Shown: positions 6,990 through 14,369, numbered from the stretch's first letter. The stretch: 47,583 nt of DNA from Actinomycetota bacterium (GCA_004366205.1 SIRW01000058.1:1-47583); one strand, 5' to 3'. The notes: a model not told the origin generated them from the letters alone. A program made the numbers and translations.

Positions 6990-8498
6990 CTACCCGGGCG
7001 CGGGCGCTCGCGTGCCTCCGCCCTCCTGCGCGAGCTCGTCGAGGAACGTGCGGGCCCCGATGACGGTCGCCCCCCGGGATCGGCACCGCCGGGCGAGCTC
7101 GCGGTCCGACGTGACGACCTCGAGCGGGCCGTCGAGCTCGTCGAGCAGCTCGACGATGCGGTCGTCGGCCGCGTCGCGCCCGCGGCGGCGGGCGTACCGA
7201 ACCTCGATCCCCCCGTTGGTGCCCTCGCCCAGCCCGGGATGGGGCCGGTCGAGCACCAGCAGGACGCGCTGGGGCCGACCCCGGGCGTAGGCCTGCAGGT
7301 CGCCGGCGAGCCGCCCGGCGGCGGCGGCCGGATCGCGCCACCAGCCATCGGCCCGGGCGCCCATCACGTTGTTGCCGTCCACGACCAGCCAGCCGGAGGG
7401 CCGGGCGGCGCGCCGCGCCCGGTGCAGCTCGCGCCCGGCGACCACCACGAGCGTGACCGCGACGAGGGGGAGGACGAAGCCCAGCATCGCCAGGCGCAGC
7501 TCGTCGAGCCCGGCATGGCGCACGGCAGCGAGCACCACGTAGGTCGTGTACGCCAGGTACAGGCCGACGAACAGGCCTCCTTCCCAGCGCTCGATGGCGT
7601 AGCCGGTGAAGAACACCGGCAGGCAGGCGACGGCTACCGCCAGCATCACCGGCAGGTCGAGGCGCAGGGCGGCGTCGGCGACGGCGACCCCGCCGGGCGA
7701 GACGAGGGCGGCGCCGCCCAGCACGGCCGTGAGGTTGAACAGGTTCGACCCGACCACGTTGCCGACCGCGATGTCGCGCTGGCCCCGCACCGCGGCCAGC
7801 ACCGACGTGGCCAGCTCGGGCAACGACGTCCCCACCGCCACGATCGTCACCCCGATGACGAGCTCGGACACGCCCGCGACCTCGGCCAGGGTGACGGCCC
7901 CGTCGACGAGCCAGCGGGCGCCGAGCGCGAGCGCGCCCAGGCCGGCAGCGACGAGCCCGAGGTCCGCCCACCAGCGCCGGGCGCTACCCGGTGGCGCCTC
8001 GCCGACGGCGGCGGCGTACTCGGCGCGCACGTCGGCCTGCTCGCGCCGGCTGACGGCGACGCCCCAGGCCGTGTAGGCGACGATCCCGGCGACGAGGACC
8101 CCGCCCTCGACGCGGCCGACCGCCCCGTCGAGCGCGAGCAGCAGCACCAGCGCGCTCACGCCGATCACGAGCGGGACGTCGAAGCGGACGAGCTTCTGGT
8201 GCACGACGAGGCCGCCGACGAGCGCGCTCACCCCCAGGATCCCCAGCGTGTTGAACACGTTGCTGCCGACGACGTTCCCGAGCGCCAGCGCCGCCCGGCC
8301 GTCGAGCGCCCCGCCGACCGACACGACGAGCTCGGGCGCGCTGGTCCCGAACGCCACGACGGTGAGGCCGATGACGAGGGGCGACACGCCGAGCGCGAGG
8401 GCGAGCCGGGAGGCGCCGCGGACCAAGAGCTCGGCGCCGGCGACCAGCAGCGCCAGACCGGCGAGCAGCAGGACGATGTCGACGGCGTCCAAGCGCAC
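6990..8498 (-). CDS. Ca2+/cation antiporter fused to a C-terminal NYN nuclease-like domain
   Basis: A 502-residue protein. Residues 1 to about 350 are a CaCA-family sodium/calcium-type exchanger with two inverted alpha repeats: GTSAPELVVSVGGAL with GNVVGSNVFNTLG, and GTSLPELATSVLAAV with GNVVGSNLFNLTA. Residues 370 to about 490 form a NYN (YacP-like) domain: WLVVDGNNVMG, VLLVLDRPHPG, ADDRIVELLDEL and VVTSDRELARR, with candidate metal-binding Asp374, Asp445/446 and Asp465. NYN domains are predicted metal-dependent RNases. The junction is one uninterrupted frame with no stop or good internal start. GTG 8498 is given; TATGAT at 8501-8506 lies 8 nt before the in-frame TTG 8492, which may be the true leaderless start. 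Confidence 0.88.
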   Translation of the reverse strand: MRLDAVDIVLLLAGLALLVAGAELLVRGASRLALALGVSPLVIGLTVVAFGTSAPELVVSVGGALDGRAALALGNVVGSNVFNTLGILGVSALVGGLVVHQKLVRFDVPLVIGVSALVLLLALDGAVGRVEGGVLVAGIVAYTAWGVAVSRREQADVRAEYAAAVGEAPPGSARRWWADLGLVAAGLGALALGARWLVDGAVTLAEVAGVSELVIGVTIVAVGTSLPELATSVLAAVRGQRDIAVGNVVGSNLFNLTAVLGGAALVSPGGVAVADAALRLDLPVMLAVAVACLPVFFTGYAIERWEGGLFVGLYLAYTTYVVLAAVRHAGLDELRLAMLGFVLPLVAVTLVVVAGRELHRARRAARPSGWLVVDGNNVMGARADGWWRDPAAAAGRLAGDLQAYARGRPQRVLLVLDRPHPGLGEGTNGGIEVRYARRRGRDAADDRIVELLDELDGPLEVVTSDRELARRCRSRGATVIGARTFLDELAQEGGGTRAPAPG

Positions 8499-8615
8499 CG
8501 ATCATACGGGCGCGGGTGGATCCCGGTCGGGTGCGCCGGCCGCGCCCGCAGGGTCGAAGGTCCCCGATCGCGCGGGCGTCACCTCACGGCGTAGGTGGGG
8601 TGTCCATCGCCGGGC

Positions 8616-9545
8616 TCAACTCTTCGGCCCGGATGCCCAGGGCAGGTTGTTCGGGTCGAAGGCGCGCATCGACGCGGTCTGGCTGGCGGTGGCCATGAGG
8701 TGGCCGTCCTGGCTCCACACGTGGGCGGCGCCGTGGCCGTAGTCGCCGTGGGCCAGGTGGGGGCGCAGGTCGAGCAGCACCCACTCGGTCTGGACGAACG
8801 AGCCGATGCGGATGGTGTTGTCGAGGCTGGTGCCGAACGCCAGCACGCCGGCGGCCCGGGCCACCGCCATGGGCACCATGTCGGCGACGAACGCGGCCAT
8901 GGCCGGGGTGATCGGCTCGCGGTCGCGGCGGCGCACCCACAGGCAGATCCGGCCGGGGCCCGGGTCGGGGTGGGCGTGGATCTCGGCCGGCCGCAGCTCG
9001 ATCATGCGGTTGAAGCCGGTGTCCCTCGGCACCGGCGGTGCGGCGAGCTCGATCCCGGCGGCCTCGGCCATGCCGCTGAACGGGCTCGCCCAGGCGTCAC
9101 CCTCAAAGGGCGGGCCCACCTCGGGGCAGTTCTCGAAGTGGCCGCTGATGCCGCCCGCACGGTGATGGCCGGTGGCGCCCAGCGACGCGAACGCCACGGT
9201 GCCCTGGTCGTCGGTGCCGGTGATCCGAACCTGGCTGGTGCGCTTGGCGGCGGCGAGGATCTCGGCCCGGACCGAGATCGTCGCCTCCTGGGCGGCGGTC
9301 GACACGAACTGGGTCGTCATCCAGAGCGCCGAGCGCCGGGTGACCTGCTCGGCGGCGGCGATCGACACGGCGATGGCGGTGCCGCCGTAGAGCCGGCCGT
9401 CCATCCGGGCGAGGCGATCCTCCACGACGAAGCGGAACTCGCCGTTGCCGGCGTCGCCCTCGAGCCCGAGGAAGGCGGCGTCGGCGGCGATGCGCTCGTC
9501 GATGCCGGCGCCGGCGGCGGCCGGTGGGGAGGACGGATCGGTCAT
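8616..9545 (-). CDS. Acyl-CoA thioesterase (TesB-like double hotdog)
   Basis: A 309-residue protein with two hotdog halves. The first (about 15-125) has FLGLEG, RLYGGTAIAVSIAAAEQV and an acyl-CoA-thioesterase-like strand pattern ending in FASLGATGHH. The second (about 195-305) has RICLWVRRRDREPITPAMAAF, a LDNTIRIG segment where TesB enzymes carry their catalytic Asp region, and SQDGHLMATASQTASMR. Such enzymes hydrolyse acyl-CoA to fatty acid and CoA in the cytoplasm. ATG 9545 gives MTDPSS; upstream codons are noise. It stands alone between the antiporter gene and mgtE2. Confidence 0.82.
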   Translation of the reverse strand: MTDPSSPPAAAGAGIDERIAADAAFLGLEGDAGNGEFRFVVEDRLARMDGRLYGGTAIAVSIAAAEQVTRRSALWMTTQFVSTAAQEATISVRAEILAAAKRTSQVRITGTDDQGTVAFASLGATGHHRAGGISGHFENCPEVGPPFEGDAWASPFSGMAEAAGIELAAPPVPRDTGFNRMIELRPAEIHAHPDPGPGRICLWVRRRDREPITPAMAAFVADMVPMAVARAAGVLAFGTSLDNTIRIGSFVQTEWVLLDLRPHLAHGDYGHGAAHVWSQDGHLMATASQTASMRAFDPNNLPWASGPKS

Positions 9546-9663
9546 CGGGTTCGGGCTCCGCGGTCGGGTCGTTCGGGGCTCACATGATGCTGGAGCGGGA
9601 CCGTGCGGGCGAACCCGCGCCGTGCCGTGCACGGGGATCGTGGCCTCGGCCCCGGGAGCCCGC

Positions 9664-10989
9664 TCAGAGGTCGAGCACGGCTCCCGCGATCAGGAAGTAG
9701 ATGATCAGGCCCGTGGCATCGACCAGGGTGGTGATGAGCGGCGCTGACACGACTGCGGGGTCGATCCCGACCCGCTTGGCGAGCATGGGCAGCATCGAGC
9801 CGGCGAACGTCGCCCACGTGCAGATCGTGACCAGCGTGAGCGACACGATCATGGCGATCTCGCGGTCGAAGAAGAACGTCACGGGCACGAACATCACCGC
9901 CGCGAGCATCAGGCCCATCAGCACGCCGACCCGGGCCTCGCGCCACAGCACCCGGGGCAGGTCCCGGAAGCGCAGCTCGCCGACCGCCATGGCCCGGATG
10001 ATCACGGTGGAGGCCTGCGAACCGGAGTTGCCCCCGGTGTCGATCAGCAGCGGGATGAACAGCGCCAGGGTGACGACGTCTTCGAGCGTGTCCTCGAAGT
10101 ACTGCAGCACGTTGACGGTGAGGGCGGCGGCCACGATGAGGATGAGCAGCCACACCGCCCGGCTGCGGGCCAGACCCAGCACCGACACGGCGAGGTAGGG
10201 CCGGCCGAGGGGCTGGGTGGCGCCGTGGAGGGCGAGGTCCTCGGTCTCCTCGGCCTCGATGACCTCCATGGCGTCGTCGACGGTGATGACGCCGACGAGC
10301 CGCTCCTCGCTGTCGAGCACCGGGAGGGCGAGGATGTCGGCCTCCTGCATGAGCCGGGCCGCCACCTCCCGGTCGTCGTCGACGTGGACGTGGTGCACGT
10401 CGGTTTCCATGAGGTCGCGGACCAGGGTGCCCGGAGGGCTGAGCACGAGCTGGCGCAGCGACACGATGCCCCGCAGGCGGCGCTGGTCGTCGGTGACCGG
10501 CAGGGTGTAGATCGTCTCGGCGGTGGCGCCGGCGCGCCGCACCTTGGCGAGCGCGTCGGCCACCGTCATGTTCTCCCGCAGGTTCACGTACTCCGGGCTC
10601 ATGACCCGCCCGGCGGACTCCTCGGGGTAGCCGAGGAGCGCGGCGGTCATGGCCCGCTCCTCGTCGCTCAAGCCCGCGAGGACGCGCGTCGCCACCTTGG
10701 CGGGCAGCTCGCCGACGAGCCGGGCGCGGTCGTCGGGGTCCATGTCCTCGACGAGCTGGCGGAACCGCTCGTCCCGCAGGCCCTCGAGCACCTCGTGCTG
10801 GTGGACGGGGTCGAGCGCCTCGAACACGGCGAGCGCCCGGTCACGGGGGAGCAGCCGGAACGGGATGGCCTTCTCGGCGGGGTCGAGCCGGGCGAGCTCC
10901 TCGGCGATGTCGAGCGTCCCGGTCTCCTCCAGCCACGCCTCGAGCGCAGCCAGGTCGGGGCTGCTCGTGAGGTTGCTGAGATCGGTCAT
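9664..10989 (-). CDS. mgtE: Second MgtE-type magnesium channel/transporter
   Basis: A 441-residue paralogue of the gene at 4070. It has an N domain (about 15-120, AIPFRLLPRDRALAVFEAL and VGELPAKVATRVLAGL), two CBS domains (about 125-245, ending LPVLDSEERLVGVITVDDAMEV) and a membrane domain with TGGNSGSQAST (near 316-326) and a C-terminal pair of helices. Motifs match the first copy, but overall sequence has diverged, especially in the membrane domain, so the duplication is old or came by transfer. ATG 10989 follows AGGAGG at 9 nt. The leader resembles that of mgtE1 but carries a damaged M-box, so regulation probably differs. Confidence 0.95.
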   Translation of the reverse strand: MTDLSNLTSSPDLAALEAWLEETGTLDIAEELARLDPAEKAIPFRLLPRDRALAVFEALDPVHQHEVLEGLRDERFRQLVEDMDPDDRARLVGELPAKVATRVLAGLSDEERAMTAALLGYPEESAGRVMSPEYVNLRENMTVADALAKVRRAGATAETIYTLPVTDDQRRLRGIVSLRQLVLSPPGTLVRDLMETDVHHVHVDDDREVAARLMQEADILALPVLDSEERLVGVITVDDAMEVIEAEETEDLALHGATQPLGRPYLAVSVLGLARSRAVWLLILIVAAALTVNVLQYFEDTLEDVVTLALFIPLLIDTGGNSGSQASTVIIRAMAVGELRFRDLPRVLWREARVGVLMGLMLAAVMFVPVTFFFDREIAMIVSLTLVTICTWATFAGSMLPMLAKRVGIDPAVVSAPLITTLVDATGLIIYFLIAGAVLDL

Positions 10990-10992
10990 GGG

Positions 10993-11019
10993 GGGGAACC
11001 TCCTCCGGTGAGGCTCCCC
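10993..11019 (-). promoter_or_regulatory. Hairpin enclosing the second mgtE ribosome-binding site
   Basis: On the minus strand GGGGA can pair with TCCCC, enclosing the SD AGGAGG (10999-11004) upstream of ATG 10989; an inner CCTC/GAGG pairing is also possible. It parallels the 4039-4069 hairpin. Confidence 0.45.
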
Positions 11020-11029
11020 GCCCGACAGA

Positions 11030-11119
11030 TCAGCCCGGGAGTCGGGCGACCGCGGTCGCGGGGAGCCGGTGCGCAACGGTTCGGACGTGTGGGGGTTGCT
11101 TCGGTCTGTCGCCGCCCAT
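11030..11119 (-). CDS. Leader peptide upstream of the second mgtE
   Basis: A 29-residue ORF from ATG 11119 with an ideal SD (AGGAGG at 11127-11132, spacing 7). It begins M-G-G-D-R-P-K-Q-P-P-H and ends R-L-P-G, with five prolines. It stops 40 bp before mgtE2, just ahead of the hairpin that can hide the mgtE2 SD. The first mgtE leader has a short ORF in the same place with a similar D..PP segment. The quality of the SD argues that it is translated. A regulatory role through ribosome stalling or dissociation, as for MgtL, is inference. Confidence 0.55.
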   Translation of the reverse strand: MGGDRPKQPPHVRTVAHRLPATAVARLPG

Positions 11120-11178
11120 CGGCTCACCTCCTCGCTCGGTCGTCTGGGGTTCGGCGCCCCGACCGGAGAGCCACGAAC

Positions 11179-11197
11179 GGCCTCCCCGCAGGAGGCC
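11179..11197 (-). other. Degenerate terminator hairpin in the second mgtE leader
   Basis: GGCCTCC and GGAGGCC form a 7-bp stem, the counterpart of the hairpin at 3849. The following tract reads GTTCGTGGCTCTCC instead of GTTTGTGGTTTTCC, so the U-run needed for intrinsic termination is broken. Confidence 0.5.
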
Positions 11198-11227
11198 GTC
11201 GCCGCGCACGCTGCCCGTGCTCGAGGA

Positions 11228-11306
11228 TCGGTCCCCTACGTCGAGCTTCAACATCCGGGCAGCGAACCTGTCGATCCCCCAGGAGCCTCACCGAACGGGT
11301 CCCAGG
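11228..11306 (-). ncRNA. M-box riboswitch remnant with a 90-nt core deletion
   Basis: Read on the minus strand, the first 53 nt (11306-11254) match 3638-3690 of the intact M-box at 52 of 53 positions. The next 26 nt (11253-11228) match 3781-3806 at 23 of 26. The 90 nt between, which hold the AACGTCGAGAGACGCC, CAACGGGTCAAC, AAGGC and GCCTAATGC blocks, are missing. The P1 closing helix can still form, but most of the Mg2+-binding core is gone, so the RNA should not respond to Mg2+ in the usual way. Confidence 0.85.
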
Positions 11307-11322
11307 CCGAGTTGTCCGGGCG

Positions 11323-11351
11323 AGTATGCCCGCTGGCGGCGCGGCTGGCAA
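11323..11351 (-). promoter_or_regulatory. Promoter of the second mgtE leader
   Basis: On the minus strand TTGCCA (11351-11346), a 17-nt spacer and CATACT (11328-11323) reproduce the promoter of the first mgtE leader exactly in hexamers and spacing. Confidence 0.65.
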
Positions 11352-11369
11352 CGCGCCCGCCCTGCTGGT

Positions 11370-11738
11370 TCACGTGGCGGTGAGGACTGCGTACATCAGG
11401 CCCGCGGCGGCGGTGCTGAGCACGAGGTGGGCGGCGGCGTTGAGCGCCGCCGTGCGGCCGGCGTGCTGCTCGGCCAGCCGCACGGTCTCGACGGCGAACG
11501 TCGAGAACGTCGTGAAGGCGGCGAGGAAGCCGGCGCCGGCGACGACCCGCACGGTGTCGTCGAGCCCGTGCCGGGCGGCCAGGCCGGCCAGAGCGCCGGC
11601 GAGAGCGGAGCCGGCGGCGTTGACCAGGAGGGTCCCGCGCGGGAGCAGCCCACTTGCCCGGAGCGTGAGGGCGTGGTCGAGCACGAACCGGCTGGCGGCG
11701 CCCAGCGCGCCGGCGACGACGACGGCGAGCAGGGTCAT
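11370..11738 (-). CDS. crcB: Fluoride channel CrcB/Fluc, second of a tandem pair
   Basis: A 122-residue protein with four hydrophobic helices and the CrcB signature: GALGAASRFVLDHAL, GTLLVNAAGSALAGAL and FLAAFTTFSTFAVETVRL. The TTFSTF motif supplies the Phe/Ser-Thr residues lining the fluoride pore. Fluc channels are dual-topology dimers that export F- passively. Here two different crcB genes lie side by side, the arrangement that yields a heterodimer in several Gram-positive bacteria. The ATG overlaps the stop of the upstream crcB (ATGA), indicating coupled translation. Confidence 0.93.
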   Translation of the reverse strand: MTLLAVVVAGALGAASRFVLDHALTLRASGLLPRGTLLVNAAGSALAGALAGLAARHGLDDTVRVVAGAGFLAAFTTFSTFAVETVRLAEQHAGRTAALNAAAHLVLSTAAAGLMYAVLTAT

Positions 11739-12175
11739 GGTCGCCGCCGGTCGGGTGCCGGGGCCAGGCGCTGGGCGAGGCCGATGCCGCCGGCTGCGGC
11801 GGCGATGCCGAGAGCCATGGTGGCGGCCACGTACAGCGCGGCGGTGGTCGCGTGACCGCCGTCGACGAGGAGGACGACCTCGGTGGCGAAGGTCGAGAAG
11901 GTGGTGAACGACCCGAGCGCCCCGGTGGCGAGCAGCGGCCGCAGCCAGAGAGGCAGGTCGCGAACCACCAGCACCGTCAGGAGGAGCCCCAGCAGCGCGG
12001 CGCCCAGGACGTTCTCGACCAGCGTGACCGCCGGGAGCGCGTGCTCGTCCACGGGGAAGCGCTGGCCCAGGCCGTAGCGGGCCGCCGTGCCGGCCGCGCC
12101 ACCGAGCATCACCAGCCCGACCATCCACGCGGGCGGCAACCGTCGCCGGGGGCCTGATCGTGAGGGGGCGCTCAC
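11735..12175 (-). CDS. crcB: Fluoride channel CrcB/Fluc, first of a tandem pair
   Basis: A 146-residue protein. After a basic N-terminus come the CrcB helices with MLGGAAGTAARYGLGQRF, LVENVLGAALLGLLL and TGALGSFTTFSTFATEVVLL. The TTFSTF motif is intact. Start GTG 12175 is selected because a TAGCGT -10 box lies exactly 7 nt upstream, giving a leaderless mRNA. There is therefore no room for the fluoride riboswitch that often precedes crcB, and I see none. It probably forms a heterodimer with the overlapping downstream crcB product. Confidence 0.93.
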   Translation of the reverse strand: MSAPSRSGPRRRLPPAWMVGLVMLGGAAGTAARYGLGQRFPVDEHALPAVTLVENVLGAALLGLLLTVLVVRDLPLWLRPLLATGALGSFTTFSTFATEVVLLVDGGHATTAALYVAATMALGIAAAAGGIGLAQRLAPAPDRRRP

Positions 12176-12182
12176 CACCGCG

Positions 12183-12188
12183 ACGCTA
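12183..12188 (-). promoter_or_regulatory. -10 element of the leaderless crcB promoter
   Basis: TAGCGT on the minus strand, 7 nt before GTG 12175, with no SD between. Confidence 0.5.
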
Positions 12189-12233
12189 GGGGAGCGCCGC
12201 GGTGGCGGAGGACATCGCGGCGCCGGAGGAATA

Positions 12234-12247
12234 GTTGCGAACGCAAC
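12234..12247. promoter_or_regulatory. Perfect palindrome GTTGCG-AA-CGCAAC, candidate operator
   Basis: A 6-bp inverted repeat with a 2-nt centre lies between the divergent crcB pair and the flavin-dependent oxidoreductase, 16 nt before ATG 12263. Position and symmetry fit a dimeric repressor site; the regulator is not in the window. Confidence 0.4.
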
Positions 12248-12262
12248 GGTGTTGGCTCGGGC

Positions 12263-13297
12263 ATGGAACAGGACTTCGAGCTCGGGCTGGACACCTTCGG
12301 CGACGTCACGGCCGACGGGTCCGGCAGGAGGCTCCACCAGGCCCAGGTGCTGCGCGACGTGGTCGAGGAGGCCGTGCTGGCCGACGAGCTCGGCATCGAC
12401 GTCATCGGCCTGGGCGAGCACCACCGTGACGACTTCGCCATCTCGGCCCCCGAGATCGTGCTGGCGACGATCGCGGGGCGGACCGAGCACATCAGGCTGG
12501 GGACGTCGGTGACCGTGCTCAGCACCGACGACCCCGTCCGGGTCTACGAGCGCTTCGCCACGCTCGACGCGGTGTCGGGCGGCCGGGCCGAGGTCACCCT
12601 CGGGCGGGGGTCGTTCACCGAGTCGTACCCCCTGTTCGGCTTCCGCCTCCAGGACTACGACACCCTCTTCGAGGAGCGCCTCGAGCTGTTCACCCGCCTG
12701 CTCCGCGAGGAGGAGGTCACCTGGTCAGGCACCACCCGGGCTCCGCTCACCGGCCAGCGCGTGTACCCGCCGACGCAGTCGGGCCTGCGGGCCTGGGTCG
12801 GCGTCGGCGGCAGCCCGGAGTCGGTGGTGCGGGCGGCCCGTCACGGCCTGCCCCTGATGCTCGCCATCATCGGCGGCGAGCCCCGCCGCTTCGCGCCGCT
12901 CGTGCAGCTGTACCACCGGGCGCTCGACCAGCTCGGCCAGCCTCCCCAGCCCGTCGGCGTGCACAGCCCCGGCCACGTCGCCGACACCGACGAGCAGGCC
13001 CGCGACGAGATGTGGCCGCACTTCGCCGCCCTCCACGCCCGCATCGGTCGCGAGCGCGGGTGGCCCCCGATGACCCGCGAGCAGTTCGAGGCCGCCGCCG
13101 GCACGGAGGGCGCGATCTTCGTGGGCTCGCCCGAGACGGTGGCGGACAAGATCGTCCGCACGGCCGAGCTGCTGGGGCTGGCCCGCTTCCAGCTCAAGTA
13201 CAGCAACTACACGATGCCCCACGACCTGCTCATGCGCAGCATCGAGCTGTACGGCACCAAGGTCGCCCCGGTCGTCCGGGAGCGGCTGGCGACCTGA
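12263..13297 (+). CDS. LLM-class flavin-dependent oxidoreductase
   Basis: A 344-residue luciferase-like TIM-barrel protein: FELGLDTFGD at the start, ELGIDVIGLGEHHRDDFAISAPEIVL, RTEHIRLGTSVTVLSTDDPVRVYERFATLD and SGGRAEVTLGRGSF. The C-terminal part includes GSPETVADKIVRTAELLGLARFQLKY. These segments are typical of the luciferase-like group that uses FMN or F420. The substrate is unknown. It is transcribed away from crcB, with a palindrome (12234-12247) directly upstream that may regulate it. ATG 12263 matches the normal family N-terminus; no strong SD is visible. Confidence 0.88.
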   Translation: MEQDFELGLDTFGDVTADGSGRRLHQAQVLRDVVEEAVLADELGIDVIGLGEHHRDDFAISAPEIVLATIAGRTEHIRLGTSVTVLSTDDPVRVYERFATLDAVSGGRAEVTLGRGSFTESYPLFGFRLQDYDTLFEERLELFTRLLREEEVTWSGTTRAPLTGQRVYPPTQSGLRAWVGVGGSPESVVRAARHGLPLMLAIIGGEPRRFAPLVQLYHRALDQLGQPPQPVGVHSPGHVADTDEQARDEMWPHFAALHARIGRERGWPPMTREQFEAAAGTEGAIFVGSPETVADKIVRTAELLGLARFQLKYSNYTMPHDLLMRSIELYGTKVAPVVRERLAT

Positions 13298-13364
13298 CCC
13301 ACGAGTTCCCCCGCACCGGACCGCGGCAATAGGGTGGCCGGTGCCGACCTGGGGGGAGGAGCAG

Positions 13365-13532
13365 ATGACGGCGACCGATTGGGACCTGGCGTTCGACCCG
13401 GACGCCTTGCGGGCGCGGTACCGTCACGAGCGCGACAAGCGGCCCGCCGGCGGCGGCCCCGTCGCCTTCTTCGACCTGTTCGCCTGCTGGCGCGCCGCCG
13501 GCGCCCTCGCCGGGCTCGAGCTGAGCGGCTGA
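13365..13532 (+). CDS. Small ORF resembling the N-terminus of a flavin monooxygenase
   Basis: A 55-codon ORF with a strong SD (GGGGGGAGGAG ending 4 nt before ATG 13365). The start, FDPDALRARYRHERDKR, is very like the N-terminal helix of FAD-dependent Baeyer-Villiger-type monooxygenases. The sequence then departs from the family (PAGGGPVAFFDLFACWRAAG) and stops after another 30 residues, with no FAD-binding fold. It may be the stub of a deleted monooxygenase gene or a genuine small protein. It is followed after 17 bp by the thioesterase gene. Confidence 0.45.
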   Translation: MTATDWDLAFDPDALRARYRHERDKRPAGGGPVAFFDLFACWRAAGALAGLELSG

Positions 13533-13549
13533 GCGCCCGCCGACCGCCT

Positions 13550-14350
13550 GTGCCGCCGGGCGACGCCCTCTTCGAACCCCTCGGCGCCGGCCGCTACCAG
13601 CCGAGCCGGCTGACCGCCGGGCCGTGGACGCCCGACGCCCAGCACGGCGGAGCGCCCGCGGCGCTCCTCGCCCACGCCGTCGAGGCCGCCGCTCCCGACC
13701 AGCCGATGCAGGTCAGCCGGCTCACGTTCGGGCTGGTCCGCCCGGTCCCCCTCACCCCGCTCGCCGTGCGGGTCGAGGTGACCCGGCCGGGCCGCAAGGT
13801 CCAGCTGCTCGAGGCCACCCTGCGGGCCGGTGACAGCGAGGTGGTGCGGGCCCGGGCCCTGCGCATCCGCACCGCCGACCTGCCCGCCCTGGACGGGCAC
13901 ACCCCGCCGGAAGGCCGGCCCGAGCCCGTGCCGGACCAGCCGAGCCCCGAGGCGTTCGCCACGTCGCCCGCCACCTGGGAGGCGTTCCACAACACCGCCA
14001 TGGACGTGCGGTTCGTCGCCGGCGGCTTCGGCGAGATGGGACCGGCGACGGCGTGGTTCCGGCTCACCGTGCCGGTCGTCGCCGGAGAGCCGACCCGCCC
14101 GCTGAGCCGGCTCGTGGCCGCCGCCGACTTCGGCAACGGCATCTCCCGCGTCTTCGAGAGCACCTCGGTGCTGTTCATCAACCCCGACCTCACCGTCCAC
14201 GTCCTCCGGCCGCCCGAGGGCGAGTGGGTGGCGCTGCGGGCGGCGACCGCCACGACCGGCCACGGCATCGCCATGGCCGAGGGCGCGCTGTTCGACGAGC
14301 ACGGCCGGGTCGGCCGCTCGGTCCAGAGCCTCCTGCTGGACCGCAGGTAG
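13550..14350 (+). CDS. Thioesterase family protein (double hotdog)
   Basis: A 266-residue protein of the TesB-like thioesterase group. The N-terminal hotdog has LFEPLGAGRYQPSRLTAGPWTP, then QHGGAPAALLAHAVEAAAP, SRLTFGLVRPVPLTPLAVRVEV and a GRKVQLLEATLRAGDSEVVRARAL strand pair. The C-terminal hotdog includes LSRLVAAADFGNGISRVF and LFINPDLTVHVLRPPEGEWVAL. This is the common actinobacterial acyl-CoA thioesterase-like architecture; activity on acyl-CoA is likely, but chain length is unknown. GTG 13550 starts directly before the conserved segment. Confidence 0.82.
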   Translation: MPPGDALFEPLGAGRYQPSRLTAGPWTPDAQHGGAPAALLAHAVEAAAPDQPMQVSRLTFGLVRPVPLTPLAVRVEVTRPGRKVQLLEATLRAGDSEVVRARALRIRTADLPALDGHTPPEGRPEPVPDQPSPEAFATSPATWEAFHNTAMDVRFVAGGFGEMGPATAWFRLTVPVVAGEPTRPLSRLVAAADFGNGISRVFESTSVLFINPDLTVHVLRPPEGEWVALRAATATTGHGIAMAEGALFDEHGRVGRSVQSLLLDRR

Positions 14351-14369
14351 CGCGGGGCGTGCAGGCCGG

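Noticed and set aside
10990-11369. A fluoride riboswitch for the crcB pair
   Set aside because: The crcB genes are transcribed from 12175 with a -10 box at 7 nt, leaving no leader. The structured region here belongs to mgtE2 on the basis of its match to the M-box leader.
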